Positions 46,332-58,095 of a DNA stretch of 64,000 nucleotides are shown here, piece after piece; position 1 is the first letter of the stretch; each line of letters starts with the position of its first letter. A model generated the notes under the pieces. That model was given only the letters and a program-made list of their open reading frames with translations. It did no database searches and had not been told where the DNA came from. This stretch comes from Chelonoidis abingdonii. Its lineage: Eukaryota; Chordata; Testudines; Testudinidae. A program made the position numbers and the translations under genes. The stretch covers positions 9,494,978 to 9,558,977 of the forward strand of contig NC_133770.1 of assembly GCF_003597395.2 (NCBI RefSeq), read 5' to 3'.

Positions 46332-46574
46332 AGGGTATGTCTACACTGCACGATTATTTCGAATTAGCTTAATCCGATATTACAAAACAGATCNNNNNNN
46401 NNNNNNNNNNNNNNNNNNNNNNNNNNNNNNNNNNNNNNNNNNNNNNNNNNNNNNNNNNNNNNNNNNNNNNNNNNNNNNNNNNNNNNNNNNNNNNNGACGT
46501 CGTGTGAACGGATACAGCGTTAAATCGGTATATCGGCCATTAAACCGATTTAAAGTCGCAGTGTAGACCTGGCC
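46332..46574. mobile_element. MITE of 'gtctacact' family with assembly gap inside
   Basis: Left end AGGGTATGTCTACACTGCA and right end GCAGTGTAGACCTGGCC form inverted repeats. The centre is missing (N run). Inner flanks 'ttcgaattagcttaatccga' and 'aaatcggtatatcggccatt' are AT-rich. Confidence 0.65.
46394..46495. other. Assembly gap (102 N)
   Basis: Run of N within the MITE. Length may be nominal. No exon is expected here because Ig-21 and Ig-22 join in frame. Confidence 0.95.
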
Positions 46575-46676
46575 AAAGTCTCTTTTAATTCAAGTCCTAG
46601 GGGCTCTGTTTTGGGTCCTGATGCTCCTGGGCTTTATCCCAATGACCAGTGCAGTGTCTGCTTATATGTGCCACAG

Positions 46677-47112
46677 CAGGGGTGGCCAACTTGAACTGGA
46701 CAATGAGCCAGAATTTACCAATGTACATTGCCAAAGAGCCACAGTAATATGCCAGCAGCCCCCCATCAGCTCTCCCCACCCCTGCTCCCAGAGCTTCTCG
46801 CCCACCGGCATCCCTGCCAATCAGCACCTCCCCATCCCTCCCTGCACTTCCCGATCAGCTGTTCCGTGGTGTGCAAGAGGCTGGGGGTGGGGGGAGGAGC
46901 AAGGGCATATCAAACTCAAAGGAGGGGTGGGAAGGGGTGGAGTGGTGGCAGAGCCTATGGCAGAGCCAGGGGTTGAGCAGTGAGCACCCCCCGGCACATT
47001 GGAAAGTTGGCACCTGTAGCTCCAGCCCAGGAGTCGGTGCCTATACAAGGAGCTGCATATTAACTTCTGAAGAGCCGCATGTGGCTCCAGAGCTACAGGT
47101 TGGCCACCCCTG
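46677..47112. mobile_element. hAT-type MITE
   Basis: TIRs CAGGGGTGGCCAACTTG and AGGTTGGCCACCCCTG. Flanks tgccacag and agccatag match at 6 of 8 positions. The interior is GC-rich and non-coding. Confidence 0.7.
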
Positions 47113-47119
47113 AGCCATA

Positions 47120-49330
47120 GGTTCATTATTCAAGAAGTACGGGCTCTGGAGACAGAGTGGCTGAACTGGAGAAGCTATGGGAGACGGAGGTAGATAGACG
47201 AGACTTTCAGGGACACAGTATTGTAGTCCCACACTCAGTCTGGCAGCTTCAGTGCTGTGGAGGAGGAGAAAAGTCTCAGAGAAGAAGAACATCAAGCTGG
47301 AATGGAGGGAAATTATCCCATAATTGGGAACCCTCCTTCCAGATGATGATGTGGTATCCTCTCGCACTGAGGATTCCCCTGGCAGGGCAGCTCTTAGGAA
47401 GAGAGAGGTAATAGTAATGGGGGATTTGGTTATTAGAAATATAGATAGTTGGGTTTGTGGTGACTGGGGAACTGCATGATGAATTGCCAATGGACAATGG
47501 AGGTGCTAAAGGAGCACTGAAGAAGACAAGCCCACTGCAGAGAAGCTAAATGAATTCTTTGCAAGAGACTACATTGCAGAGAATGTGGGGGAGATTCCCA
47601 TACCTGAGCCATTTTTTTAGGTGACAGATCTGAGGAACTATCCCAGATTTAAGATATCAGTAGAGGAGGTTTGGGAACAAATTGATAAACTGAACAGTAA
47701 TAAGTCACCAGGACCAGATGGTATTTACCCAAGAGTTCTAAAGGAACTGAAATATGAAATTGCAGAACTACTAACTGTGGTATGTAACCTATCGCTTAAA
47801 TCAGCCTAGGTACTAGATGACTGCAGGATAGCAAATGTAACACTGATTTTTTAAAAAGGCTGTAGAGGCGATCCTGGCAATTTACAGGTTGGTAAGACCA
47901 ACTTCAGTACCCAGGCAAATTAGTTGAAACTATAGTAAAGAACAGAAATATCAGACACATAGATGAACACAGTATGCTGGAAAAGAGTCATCATGGCGTT
48001 TGTAAAGGGAAATCATGTCTCACTAATCTGTTAGAATTCTTTGAGGGAGTCAACAAATATGTGGACAGTAGCTAAACTATACTCGGACTTTCAGAAAGCC
48101 TTTGACAAGATCCTTCACCAAATGCTCTTAAGCAAAGTAAGGAGCCATGAGTTAAGAGAGAAGGTCATCTTATGAATCATTAACTGGTTTAAAGACAGGA
48201 AATAAAAGGTAGGAATAAATGGTCAGTTTTCACAGTGGAAAGAGGTAAATAGTGGGGTCCCCCAAGAATCTCTAGGGGACCAGTGCTGTGTAACATATTC
48301 ACAGATGATGTGGAAAAAAAGATAAACAGTGAGGTGGCAAAGTTTGCAAATGGTAAAAGTTACTCAGGATAGTTAAGTCTGAAGCTCACTGGCAAGAGTT
48401 ACAAAGGGGTTTTTCAAATCTGGGTGACTGAGCAACAAAATGGCAGATGGAATTCAGTGTTGATAAATGCAAAGTAATGTACGTTGGAAAACATAATCCT
48501 AACTATACATACAAAATAATGGGGTCTAAATTAGTTGTTACCACTCAAGAGAAAGATCTTGGAGTCATCGTGGATGGTTCTCTGAAAACATCTGCTCAGT
48601 ATTTAACAGCCATCAAAAAAATTAACAGAATAGGAGGAATGAATAGATAATAAGACAGAAAATATCATAATGCTACTATATAAATCCATGTTATGCCCAC
48701 ACCCTGAATATTCCGTGCAGTTCAGGTTACCCCATCTCAAAATTGATATATTAGAATTGGAAAAAGTACAGAGAAGAGCAACAAAAATGATGAGGGGTAT
48801 GGAACAGCTTTCATATGAGGATTCAGAAAACTGGGACTGTTCAGTTTAGAAGAGAGGGGATATGACAGAGGTCTGTAAAATTATGCATGATATGGAGACA
48901 GTGAATTTACTCTTTCACATAACAGACGAACCAGGAGCAACTCAATAGGAATGAATGGGTAGCTGTCAGTTTAAAAGAAACATAAATACTTTTTCTCTCA
49001 ATGCACAGTCAACCTGTGGTGCTGATTGCCAGGGAATGTTGTGAAGGCCAAAAGTATTACAGGGTTCAAAAAAATTAAATAAGTCCACGGAGGGCAGGTC
49101 CATAAATGGCTATTAGCCAGATTGGGCAGGGACACAATCCTATGCTCTTGGTGTCCCTAAGCCTCTGACTGCCAGAAACTGAACAACAGGGGATGGATCA
49201 CACGATAATGGCCTGCTTGTGTTCATTCCCTGTAAAGCATCTGGCATTGGCCATTATTGGAAGACAGGATACTGAGCAGAGGACCATGGTTCTGACCCAG
49301 TAAGGCCATTCTTGTGCTTTCACCATGCTT
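47120..49330 (+). mobile_element. CR1-clade LINE remnant, sense, broken ORF
   Basis: Open segment 47621-47809 has the RT motif 'LNSNKSPGPDGIYPRVLKEL'; 48447-48650 has 'DKCKVMYVGKHNP' and 'EKDLGVIVDGSLK'. Between them frames are broken and the block holding the FADD-like catalytic region (about 48290-48360) is degraded. The 3' end includes 'cattggccattattggaag'. Older than the copy at 35566. Confidence 0.75.
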
Positions 49331-49689
49331 CCCCAGCAATATGCTTCATTCCTGACCTGGAGGTGCAACCTAGGGTAACTCATTATCTCTGTCCAGTCAG
49401 CACTTTGTCTATGAAACTGCAGTCTTGGGTGATCATTGTGATTTTTTTTGGGAGAAGGGATGTGGCACCTATCCACTAACAATGGAAATTAGTTCCATGA
49501 TTCATTTCAGATAGGCCATTGAATAGCCATATAGCCATCACTTGATGACATCTAGATGCTACTGACCAGTATCAAATTCGCACTAGTGGCTTACAGGTTA
49601 AAGGTTCCAAATTGCCAATCAGTCCCCTTAATCAGCCAGTCCTGCGCCGAAGAACAGTTCAACAGTCTGTTGGCTATAAGGAAGGTGGG

Positions 49690-49880
49690 CTTCTAGCTGA
49701 GTTCCTGACCAGCGGCTTAAGTCCCATCTCTGTCACAGACTTCCTGTGTGACTTTAGGCATGTCACTTGATCCTTGTATACATCAGTTCCCCATCTGTAA
49801 AATAGGGCGAATTAAATTTTCTTTCTTGCACCGTTTGTCTGCCTTGTCTGTTTGAAGTATAAGCTTTGTGAAGCAAGGGC
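49690..49880 (+). mobile_element. MIR-like SINE
   Basis: 'cccatctctgtcacagactt', 'cctgtgtgactttaggcatg' and 'cagttccccatctgtaaaat' in MIR order. Confidence 0.55.
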
Positions 49881-49887
49881 TGATTGC

Positions 49888-49908
49888 GTGTGTGTGTGTG
49901 TGTGTGTG
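49888..49908. repeat. (GT)n microsatellite
   Basis: About ten GT units directly after the MIR-like SINE. Confidence 0.9.
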
Positions 49909-50349
49909 ACGTACCTAGCGCAGTGGGACCCAGATCTCAGTTGGCACATCTATATATGTAACAATACTATTTCTTTATAATATGTGGCTATGCCAGGTAG
50001 GGGAGGGGAGAGGTCCTATCATTTGAGAAGGAATTAATTATTTTTAATTAAAACAGTTTTGTATATTGCAAAGAGAATAGATGGTGCTGCACAATATGAG
50101 AGGTGAGTTTTGCATTGTATTCCTTATTATTGGGCTCAATACAAGAGTTACTAGGGGCAATGTAACAGCCTGTGATATACAGGAGGTCAGAATTGATGAT
50201 CTGTTGGTCCCCTGCTGGCCTTAAACTCTATCACATCTGTGATTCTGTTAATTATTGTATTAATTATTTATCATCGTTGTTGTGATGATTTATTTATTTG
50301 TTTGTTTATTTACTTTTTTGTTTATTTGTGCAACTTTGGTTCCTTGCAG

Positions 50350-50616
50350 CCCGGCAGGTGGCGATAACCAAACACTTGCAGGATGTGGAGACCGAGGAAG
50401 AAAGCTGTGCTGTCTTCTCCTGCGAGCTGTCCCATGATGACGAGGATGTGGAATGGTTACTGAATGACACCGTCCTCTACACCAACAGCTGTAATGAGAT
50501 CAAGAAGATCGGCAAGTGCCACAGTCTGACACTGAAGCAAGTCACGCCAGACGATGCAGGAACGGTGACTGTCAAGACGGAGAAGGTGTCGGAAAGCGCT
50601 CAACTGAAGGTGAAAG
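50350..50616 (+). CDS. OBSCN: Obscurin Ig-22 exon
   Basis: 267 nt, acceptor ggttccttgcag, donor gtgggt; starts CC so the junction codon is Ala (ARQVAITKHLQD). Core AVFSCELSHDDEDVEWLLND, F strand DDAGTVTVKTEKVS without Cys. Two additional cysteines lie outside the core (ESCAVF, TNSCNE) and a third in GKCHSL. The translation runs 3 codons into the intron before a stop, which fits the donor. Confidence 0.92.
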
Positions 50617-52202
50617 GTGGGTAATGGCCCCAATCCTATGGAATCATTTAAGAATGTAAATAAGAAATGGAAAAGAGTTATTCAGTCGTCCCATCCATTC
50701 CCTGCCAGTGCAGTGTAACTCCCTACAGGCCTTCGCTACCCAGAATGTGAGTAGTTAATTAACATGGATCCTACCTCTTCCCTTAGGTGTGAATTTTGTA
50801 GTCCAACTGAAGTTATTAGGAAATTTGACCTGATATTCTGCCAAATATTTTCCTTGTTCAGCATTATCCTATTACTTCTTACTGTTGTAACCTGGATCAC
50901 GCTGAAGAATTCTTTCCTCTGCTGAATGTTACCTTCAGAAACCTATAGATGATTATCTTGTATTGGCCTTTAATTATTTTTAGCTAAACTCCAGTGTGTA
51001 TCTAATGGGGCACAGCAGACCACTCCTTCCTTTCAGTAAACCTGTTCTGGAATTAGACTGTTTCAACAGCAAGGAAATATTTTGTCATGGTTATGTATGG
51101 ATCTTTGGAGAGAAGACAACAGAGGGAGAATCTGGAACTGAAGGCTCTTTGAGATTTAGTCCCCAGTTCCCTTCAGAGAATCTGAGATTTTCTCCTCCCT
51201 TCATGTCCCCTTTAGAGAGTCTGAGGGATTTACTTCCCAAGTCCCCTCAGAGATGCTGAGGGGTTTACTCCCCCATCCCCTCACAGTCTGCCAGACATTG
51301 TTCTGTTTTTCTATACACAAAGAGCAAACATGCACTTTTAGACAAAAATGTGTTTTAAATTAGATTAAGGAAAATAACAAGGTGTTGGAGGGGGAAGTAG
51401 AATCTCCATGAGAGAGAGCACATTGTGTTTCTCTCCTGCTGCTAACATGCTGCATTAAGTGTAGAGTGACATGCAGTCTCCCCAGCTAGGGGAGGGAGGG
51501 TGGAAAAATAAAGTCACATCCTGTTCTCTGGGGCTCATTTTCTTTCTAAAACACAAACTCAAAACCACAACCAGTCAACTCACAGTAATGGGTATTAACT
51601 ACCTGAACTCTTTCCAGCTTCAGCCAACTGGGAGGGAACACAGCCTTCCCTTGTGTTGGTCCTCCCTGGCTACAATGGTGAGACCGACCCCAGGTCTCTC
51701 CTGTTGGCTACCCCTGCCTTATAGCTGGCTTCCTGTAGGACATGACATGCTTGCTGCGCGTCATGTGCCCTCTGGCTACAGCTTCCGGTTTTAAAGGGCC
51801 ATAATAGGTCCATTGCTGGTGTGCACGTGTACCCCAAGGCCCAGTTACAGGCACTGTACCGTAGAGAGAAATATAACTCATAACAGCCACAGTACACCAC
51901 AAGGAGCACCACGATTCCGTGGGACCTCAGCACTGCAAGTGACTGCCTGTGGCATGGGGATGCAGATCAGCTGCTCCCACTCATCTCTACAGCCCTGCTC
52001 CCACAACAAAGGGGTTAATAAAATGGTGGTCCCCCTCCCTCCAAAATATATTCCAGGGACATAAGGTATGAGAGTCCCTTCAATTCCATTTGTTTGATTA
52101 AGCCCTCTTCAAGCAACTGGAAACTACAGCAAGTTGTTTAGTCTGAATGTCCTGGGTTTTTTTCTCCCTCTCTTGCCCTCACCCCCCATTAATTTCCTTC
52201 AG
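50617..52202 (+). other. OBSCN: Intron 22
   Basis: 1.59 kb. At about 51110-51290 there is an imperfect local repeat around 'gagaatctgagattt' / 'gagagtctgagggattta' / 'cagagatgctgaggg', alternating with C/T-rich 'tccc' runs. No transposon boundary identified. Confidence 0.45.
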
Positions 52203-52469
52203 AGAAGCCCATCGTCTTCATGAAGGCCTTGGATGATGTTGTTGGGGAGGAGCGTGGTGTGATCACAATGAAGTGCGAGGTCTCCAAACCAAAGGTCAAA
52301 CCCATCTGGAAGAAGGACGATGTGGAGCTTACCCCTGGTGACAAGTATGAGCAGATGCAAGCTGGGAAAACACTGTGTCTCATTGTTCACGATCTGAACA
52401 AGAATGATGCTGGTTTATACACATGTGATATTGGCACTGACCTTACCAAGTCACGAGTCAGTATTCAGG
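52203..52469 (+). CDS. OBSCN: Obscurin Ig-23 exon
   Basis: 267 nt, acceptor atttccttcag, donor gtaggt. Opens EKPIVFMKALDDVVGEERG; MKCEVSKPKVKPIWKKDD, then NDAGLYTCDIGTD, ending VSIQG. The FxKALDD and AGLYTC elements correspond to the human domain that follows the AREVTVT-type domain as I remember it. Confidence 0.92.
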
Positions 52470-53636
52470 GTAGGTGCAGCTGAAAACTATGGTGTTCTTT
52501 TAAATGGTGCTATAAATGAGTGCTGCATGCTTCTACTCTTTGAGTCACATGTTCTCCTTCATGAGGCACAGTAGTCTCCACTTAAAAATCAACATTTATC
52601 AGTAGTTACCAAATGATACATTAATGTCTCTGCAGTCACAGTTATTCCTCATATTTGCTCATTTTCCTCCTAGATAAGGCATATTTTATGGCTAATTTTC
52701 ATGAGATGGCCAGTGATTTCTCCTCTTATTTATCATTCCTTTAGTTTATGAGGCATTTGGTATAGCAGAGGTGCAGATTGCTGCACACCTCTCTGCTGGG
52801 TTCAGCTGTTTACTGGACTGAGCTATGGATCAAATCCTTCCAAACCTTCTGTGATTAATAAAAATGATGAGCCAAAATGACTGACAAACACCTTAATAAA
52901 AATATTGATCATACATATGCACTCAAAGGAAGAAATATGGGTTTCTTTAAAGAAAATAACATGGAGTTTAACATATATCAGATGATAACTTAGAGTTTAT
53001 TCTGAGGAAACAAAAACAGAATTATATCATCCATTTAAAAAAAATACCCACAAGTCACTGTTCCTCAGTCCTTGGGACTGTCTGTGGGAAGAAGTGTTTC
53101 AAATGCCCATCTGTTCTGAGACAGATCTGGAGCTGTCTTAGGCAGGTCACAACATGGCAAGCAATCACTAACATAACATCCCATTTCTCAGAGCCAATGT
53201 GAGCGGAGACCTTCATCGCACACACAGGTGTAGAGGCTTCCTGACTGACACTCTAGTCTCCAGCTTTCATGGAATCGTGGCTCCATTTCATGGAGGATTC
53301 TCATATTCCTGAGCATGCTCATTCTAGTGCAAGCTGTCCAGGGGTCTAACAAGTCCCTTTCCCACCCCTACAACTCAGGCGTTTAGTGATGCCAGTGTTC
53401 AGCTCTGGGGCTACACTTGGCATCAAGGGATAACTTATGAGTAGTTCTGCCACAATATTGAATATGCAAATGGAGGATGCGTGCTTTTCGTCTCTCATTC
53501 TTCTAACCCTTCAGATAGCAAGTGTTCAGTATTGTTCTTTATGTGAATTTTAAGCCTTCTCAGGCCTCTGACTGCTGTACAATACCACTTTTCTCCAATC
53601 CTAAATAATTGTACCACCCGCCTTCTTACCTTCCAG
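52470..53636 (+). other. OBSCN: Intron 23
   Basis: 1.17 kb; no element or Ig remnant recognised. Confidence 0.45.
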
Positions 53637-53906
53637 AGCTGAACATTGGTATCACCAAACGTCTGAAGAGCACTGAAGTTCAAGAAGGGGAGAATTGTAC
53701 TTTTGAGTGTATTTTGTCCCATGAAAGCATTGGCGATTTCCACTGGCTGCTGAAGGGGAATGAAGTTCACAGTGGTGGACGATTTAAAATCTTTAACAAA
53801 GGGCGGAAATACACCCTTGACATCAGAAATGTGGTTGCTGCTGATGCTGGGGAAGTAGTCTTCACTGCTCGCAACTTGAACTCCAAGGCCTCGCTGGTTG
53901 TGAAAG
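53637..53906 (+). CDS. OBSCN: Obscurin Ig-24 exon
   Basis: 270 nt, acceptor taccttccag, donor gtaaca. Opens ELNIGITKRLKSTEVQEGE; CTFECILSHESIGDFHWLLKG with one residue more before the Trp. The F strand is DAGEVVFTARNLNSKAS, Cys-less. GITKRLK and HES are shared with the human counterpart I recall. Last regular member of the alternating pairs. Confidence 0.92.
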
Positions 53907-54609
53907 GTAACAAGTGCAGAGATATTTCAGAGTTGGAGCAATCTCAAAAAATAGGTTATCTCAGTAAATTGTAAAGGCAAAATCCTTATCTCATTGAAGT
54001 AAATGGCACCTTTCTCATTGAATTCAATGGGATGAGGAACTGGTCTTAAAAACATTAAATTGAAACATTTTGAAATATTGAAACATTTTGTACTGGTTTA
54101 AAGCTTTTAAAATAAATGTTTATGGGGGGGAAGGGAATATTGAAAGTGGCCTCATCTCTGCCTGCAATTTTCTGAGTACTATTAATTACAGGTCAGAAAT
54201 TATAGGTGCAAATGATTGCAGGTGCAAATACAGTTAGATGACTAGCCACTCAGTTTGCACTCACAGTAACAGCATCCTTAATTAACTATGAATGCAAAAT
54301 GGTAGCCACCAAAGTGAATGCCTTTTTTACAAATGTCTCATTCTGTCATTCTTGTAAGTAATTAATTGTCAGTTCCCAATTGCTGCTCATTGACATCCAA
54401 TAAATACAATTAACATCTACTAAACATGAACACTTGCTTTCTCCCCAGATAGTTCTATCCAAAAGTAAATCAGTAACGTGATGTGAATTATTTATTCTCT
54501 TATGTGAATCTATATGAAATGATTTTGTAGATAGAAGGAAGCCTAATTCTCCAAAAAATGATAAAGTTCCAGAACATGGATTTTTAACAGGTATTGTTGC
54601 TTCCCTCAG
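53907..54609 (+). other. OBSCN: Intron 24
   Basis: 703 bp, AT-rich, nothing recognised. Confidence 0.45.
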
Positions 54610-54876
54610 AAAAATCAGCAGAGATTATAAAGCAGCTGGAGGATAAGACAGCAGCAGCAGGACAAGACATCAGCCTGAGCTGTGAAATGTCCAAACCTGA
54701 CACAAATGTGAAATGGTACAAGGATGGCAAAGCAATCCGGAAAAGCCAAAAATATGACTTGCGCCAAGAAGGAACATGGGCCATACTAATCATTCATGAT
54801 GCCATGACCAAGGACACTGGGGAATACATGTGTGAGACAGAGACATCTAAAACTAAAGCATCGGTCACAGTAGAAG
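54610..54876 (+). CDS. OBSCN: Obscurin Ig-25 exon (weak donor)
   Basis: 267 nt, acceptor cttccctcag. Opens EKSAEIIKQLEDKTAAAGQ; SLSCEMS, VKWYKDGKAIRKSQKYD, DTGEYMCETETSK, ending VTVEG. KAIRKSQKYD is the same in human as I remember. The only donor keeping phase 1 is gtcggt, poor at +3 and +4. It breaks the alternation: after the Cys-less Ig-24 both Ig-25 and Ig-26 have Cys-type F strands. Confidence 0.88.
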
Positions 54877-55224
54877 GTCGGTGGACAAACACCCAGGAGC
54901 CTGAAAGTATGTAGAGTAGGGCAAAAAACTGCAAAACTTTTGAAGAGGTTTTATTTCACTGGCTTTTTTAACAGACCAATTTTTTTGTTTTTCCAAACTT
55001 CGTACAGACATTTTTTATTTCTTTTTTTTTTAGCTTAGTAATTTCTGAAAAAAAGTCACCATTTTGAAGAGCCTTACTGTGTGACTTAACTGACTGATCT
55101 GCACGGACAATGGCAAGGGAAAGCCCCCAAAACACACACTGAAAATGATATCAGTGAAAAATGGTTTGAAGTTTATTAATGTTAATTGTACCATAAATGT
55201 GAGAGTAGTTAGACCACAGTCTAT

Positions 55225-55375
55225 GCCAAAGAGGAGTCCAGTGGTTAGAACAGGGGACTGGGATTTAGAAGCGATTGGCTCTATCCCCATCTCTGCTGCT
55301 GACTCTGTGTAACATCTTTGTGATTCAGTCTCCCTATCTCTACAATGGAAATAGTACCTCTTGCCCACCATTATT
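55225..55375 (+). mobile_element. MIR-like SINE
   Basis: 'gtccagtggttagaacaggg', 'catctctgctgctgactctg' and 'cagtctccctatctctacaa' in MIR order. Confidence 0.5.
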
Positions 55376-55448
55376 ATTACTTGTATTATTTAACATTTAT
55401 ATTGCAGTAGCACCTTGTCCCCCCCAGCTCTGAACTCTAGGGTACAGA

Positions 55449-56239
55449 TGTGGGGACCTGCATGAAAGACTCCCTAAGCTTGTATTCCACCAGCTTAGGT
55501 TAAAATTTCTCCAAGGCACAAATTCCTTTCCTTGTCCTTGGACAGTATTGCTGTCACCACCAAGTGATTTACACAAAAATTCAGGGAAGGGTCACTTGGA
55601 ATCCCTATCCCCTCAAAATATCCCCCAAGCCCCTTCACCCCCTTTCCTGGGGACGCTTGAGAATAATATACCAACTAATTGCCTTAGCAACGTGAGCACA
55701 GACCAGACCCTTTGTCTTGAGGACACTGAAATCAATCAGTAAAAGAAGAACTTTATTATAAAGAAAAAGTAAAAGAATCACACTGACAAAATCAGGATGG
55801 AAAGTAACTTTACAGAGTAATAAAAAGATTTAGAACACAGAGCATTCCCCTCTGAGATCAGCTTCACAGTTACAAAAACAGGAATAAAACTATCTCTGTA
55901 GCATAGGAAAGTTCAGAAGCTAACACAAAAGATAACCTAATGCATTTCCTTGCCCTACTTACAATTTCTGTGGTTTTAGATGGATTATTCCAGGTATATT
56001 TTCAGGAGATGTTGTATGTGCTTGGCTTCTCCCTCTGTCCAAAGAAGGAATAACAAAAGAGAGCAACAAACAAATCCTCCTCCCTTCCTCCCAGATTTGA
56101 AAGTATCTTCTTTCCTTATTGGTCCTTCTGGTCAGGTGCAACTAGGTTATTTCAACTGTTTAACCACTTACAGATAAGGCGAGTCAGTACAGCTGCCGAG
56201 GAGGGATTTTATGCTACCCTTCCCTCTATATTTATGACA
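55449..56239 (-). mobile_element. Solo LTR, TGTCATAAATA family, antisense
   Basis: On the minus strand it begins TGTCATAAATATAGAGGG (plus strand ...tatttatgaca at 56239) and ends CA, with plus-strand TG at 55449. 'agaactttattataaag' is the reverse complement of a polyadenylation-type region. Its 5' terminus matches that of 28565-29460 in the opposite orientation, but no internal retroelement sequence lies between them. No clean TSD. Confidence 0.65.
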
Positions 56240-56522
56240 CACCTAAAGGCCACAACTATTACCCCAGGCACAAAACAGACTGATAATAAATTACAATCCT
56301 TCCCCCAAGGAGTTTGCAGTCTAAAAACCAAAATGTAACAGGTGGATGAGAGACGCCTTTCCACCTCTGCACAGCACTTTGAGGTATTGAATAAGTGCAA
56401 AAATATTCATATTAATAATAATAATTAATAATACATCAAGCTCTGACCTTTGTGCTCAGTGCTGTATTATTTGAAAAATATCAAACCAATTCCAAGGCAA
56501 TCCAAAATTCTTGTTTTAAGAG

Positions 56523-56650
56523 CAGGGCCGGCTCCAGCTTTTCTGCCACCCCAAGCGGCCAAAAAAAAAAAGATCAGCGGCGACACTTCGGCAGCAGCTT
56601 AACCGTGCTTCTGTGGCAGTTTGGCGGCAATTTGGCAGCAGCTCAAAGGG
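56523..56650. mobile_element. DNA-element fragment, GC-rich
   Basis: 'cagggccggctccagctttt', 'gccaccccaagcggcc', poly-A, then 'ggcggcaatttggcagcagc'. It starts with the GGGCCGG-type end seen in reverse at 16587. Confidence 0.4.
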
Positions 56651-57085
56651 GCTTAAAATCTATGAAAATCAGGCCAGGAGTTGTAATTCAAATGAAGGCC
56701 TGGATTTATTCCTAAACTCATTGTACGTGTCTCTTTTCAGTACTATGGGCTAGTGAACTACATCTGGATATCTTTGCATTTCTCACCAGGAAGCGAGAGA
56801 ACTTCTGGCCATGGAATTTAGTACGTTGTCTTTCAATTCTATAACAGACCATAGGCGTATCCATTACAAGTGGCCACAGAGAAAGGAGACTAATGACCTT
56901 TTGTTTCTTTCAAGCATTAACAGCTTTGCTCCTGTGCATGGTAGATGTAAAAGTGCTGCCGTTCCGATCCAATCTCACTTTGGACAGCTGTAAATGATCA
57001 CAAAGCAGTGGAGACTTAGGCCCAGGGTGTTTATGATGTACTTGAGGACTATGTTTGGCTAACCATTTGTTGTCACTTTCCTCAG

Positions 57086-57352
57086 AAAAACCCAATCGCT
57101 TTGTGAAGGAGCTTTCAGATCTGACAGCTGATGAAAGAGGAGTGGCTGTTTTTATGTGTCAGACTGAGAAAGCCGAACCCACAGTGATCTGGCGGAAAGG
57201 GATGGTTGAGCTCAAGGCAGGCAAGAAATATGAGATCATCCAGAAAGGGAACATCCTCCAGCTCACTATTAATGCCTTAGAAAAAAGCGACAGTGACACC
57301 TACACATGCGACATTGGCGAGGCCCAGTCTCGAGCCAAGCTAATCGTGCAAG
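57086..57352 (+). CDS. OBSCN: Obscurin Ig-26 exon
   Basis: 267 nt, acceptor actttcctcag, donor gtatga. Opens EKPNRFVKELSDLTADERG; AVFMCQTEKAEPTVIWRKGMVELKAG, then LEKSDSDTYTCDIGEAQSRA, ending LIVQG. The run ALEKSDSDTYTCDIGEAQSR differs from my recollection of human by a few residues. Confidence 0.93.
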
Positions 57353-57486
57353 GTATGAATGGCTTGAATGCATGACCAAGTACCACATGACTGTCAGATG
57401 GCAGGAAGTGTGTGTGTTATAATGCTGAGCTCGACTTACTGGCAGCTGAGCAGAGTTAAGGAATGCCAATCAGATTACAGCCTAGA

Positions 57487-58095
57487 ACAGGGGCGGGCAA
57501 ACTTTTTGGTCTGAGAGCCACATTGAGTTTCCAAAATTGTATGGAGGCCAGTTAGGGGAGGCTGTGCCTCCCAAGACAGCCAGGTGTGGCCCTGCCCCCT
57601 CCCCCTATCCAACCTCCCCTGCTTCTCTCCTCCTGACGGCTCCTCCGGGACTCCTGCCCAATATAAACCCCCCTGTCCCCTGATGGCCCCCCTGGGACCG
57701 CTGCCCCATCCACCCTTCCCTATCCCCTAACCACCCCGGATCCTCTCCTCTCATTCCTGACTGCCTCCTGGGATCCCTGCCCCATCCCACCACCCCTCCT
57801 CCCTGACTGCCTCTGGAACCCCTACCCCTGACTGCCTCCCATTCAACCCCCCTCCTTCCTGACTTCCCCCCCGGGACCCCTGTCCCCATTCAACCTTCCC
57901 TATTCCCCGTCCTCTGACCACCCTGACCCCTATCGACACCCCCCCCCCGACCACCACGTCGGACTCCCCTGCCTTCTATCCACCCCAGTTCCTGCCCTCT
58001 GCCCCCTCACCGTGCAGCCTGGAGCACCAGCGTGGGCAGAGGGATGTGCTGGCCGCCGCTTCCCAGAGCCCCCATTGGCCTGGAGCGGGGAACAG
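57487..58095. mobile_element. hAT-like element, C-rich, right end unclear
   Basis: Begins CAGGGGCGGGCAAACTTTTT with 'ctgagagccacattgag'. The interior (57600-57960) is a C-rich array of 'cccctgactgcctcc'-like degenerate units. The left end is typical of turtle hAT elements, but the right TIR was not found. Confidence 0.55.

Noticed and set aside
57605..57957. Minus-strand Gly/Arg-rich frames
   Set aside because: They arise from a C-rich degenerate tandem sequence inside a hAT-like element.
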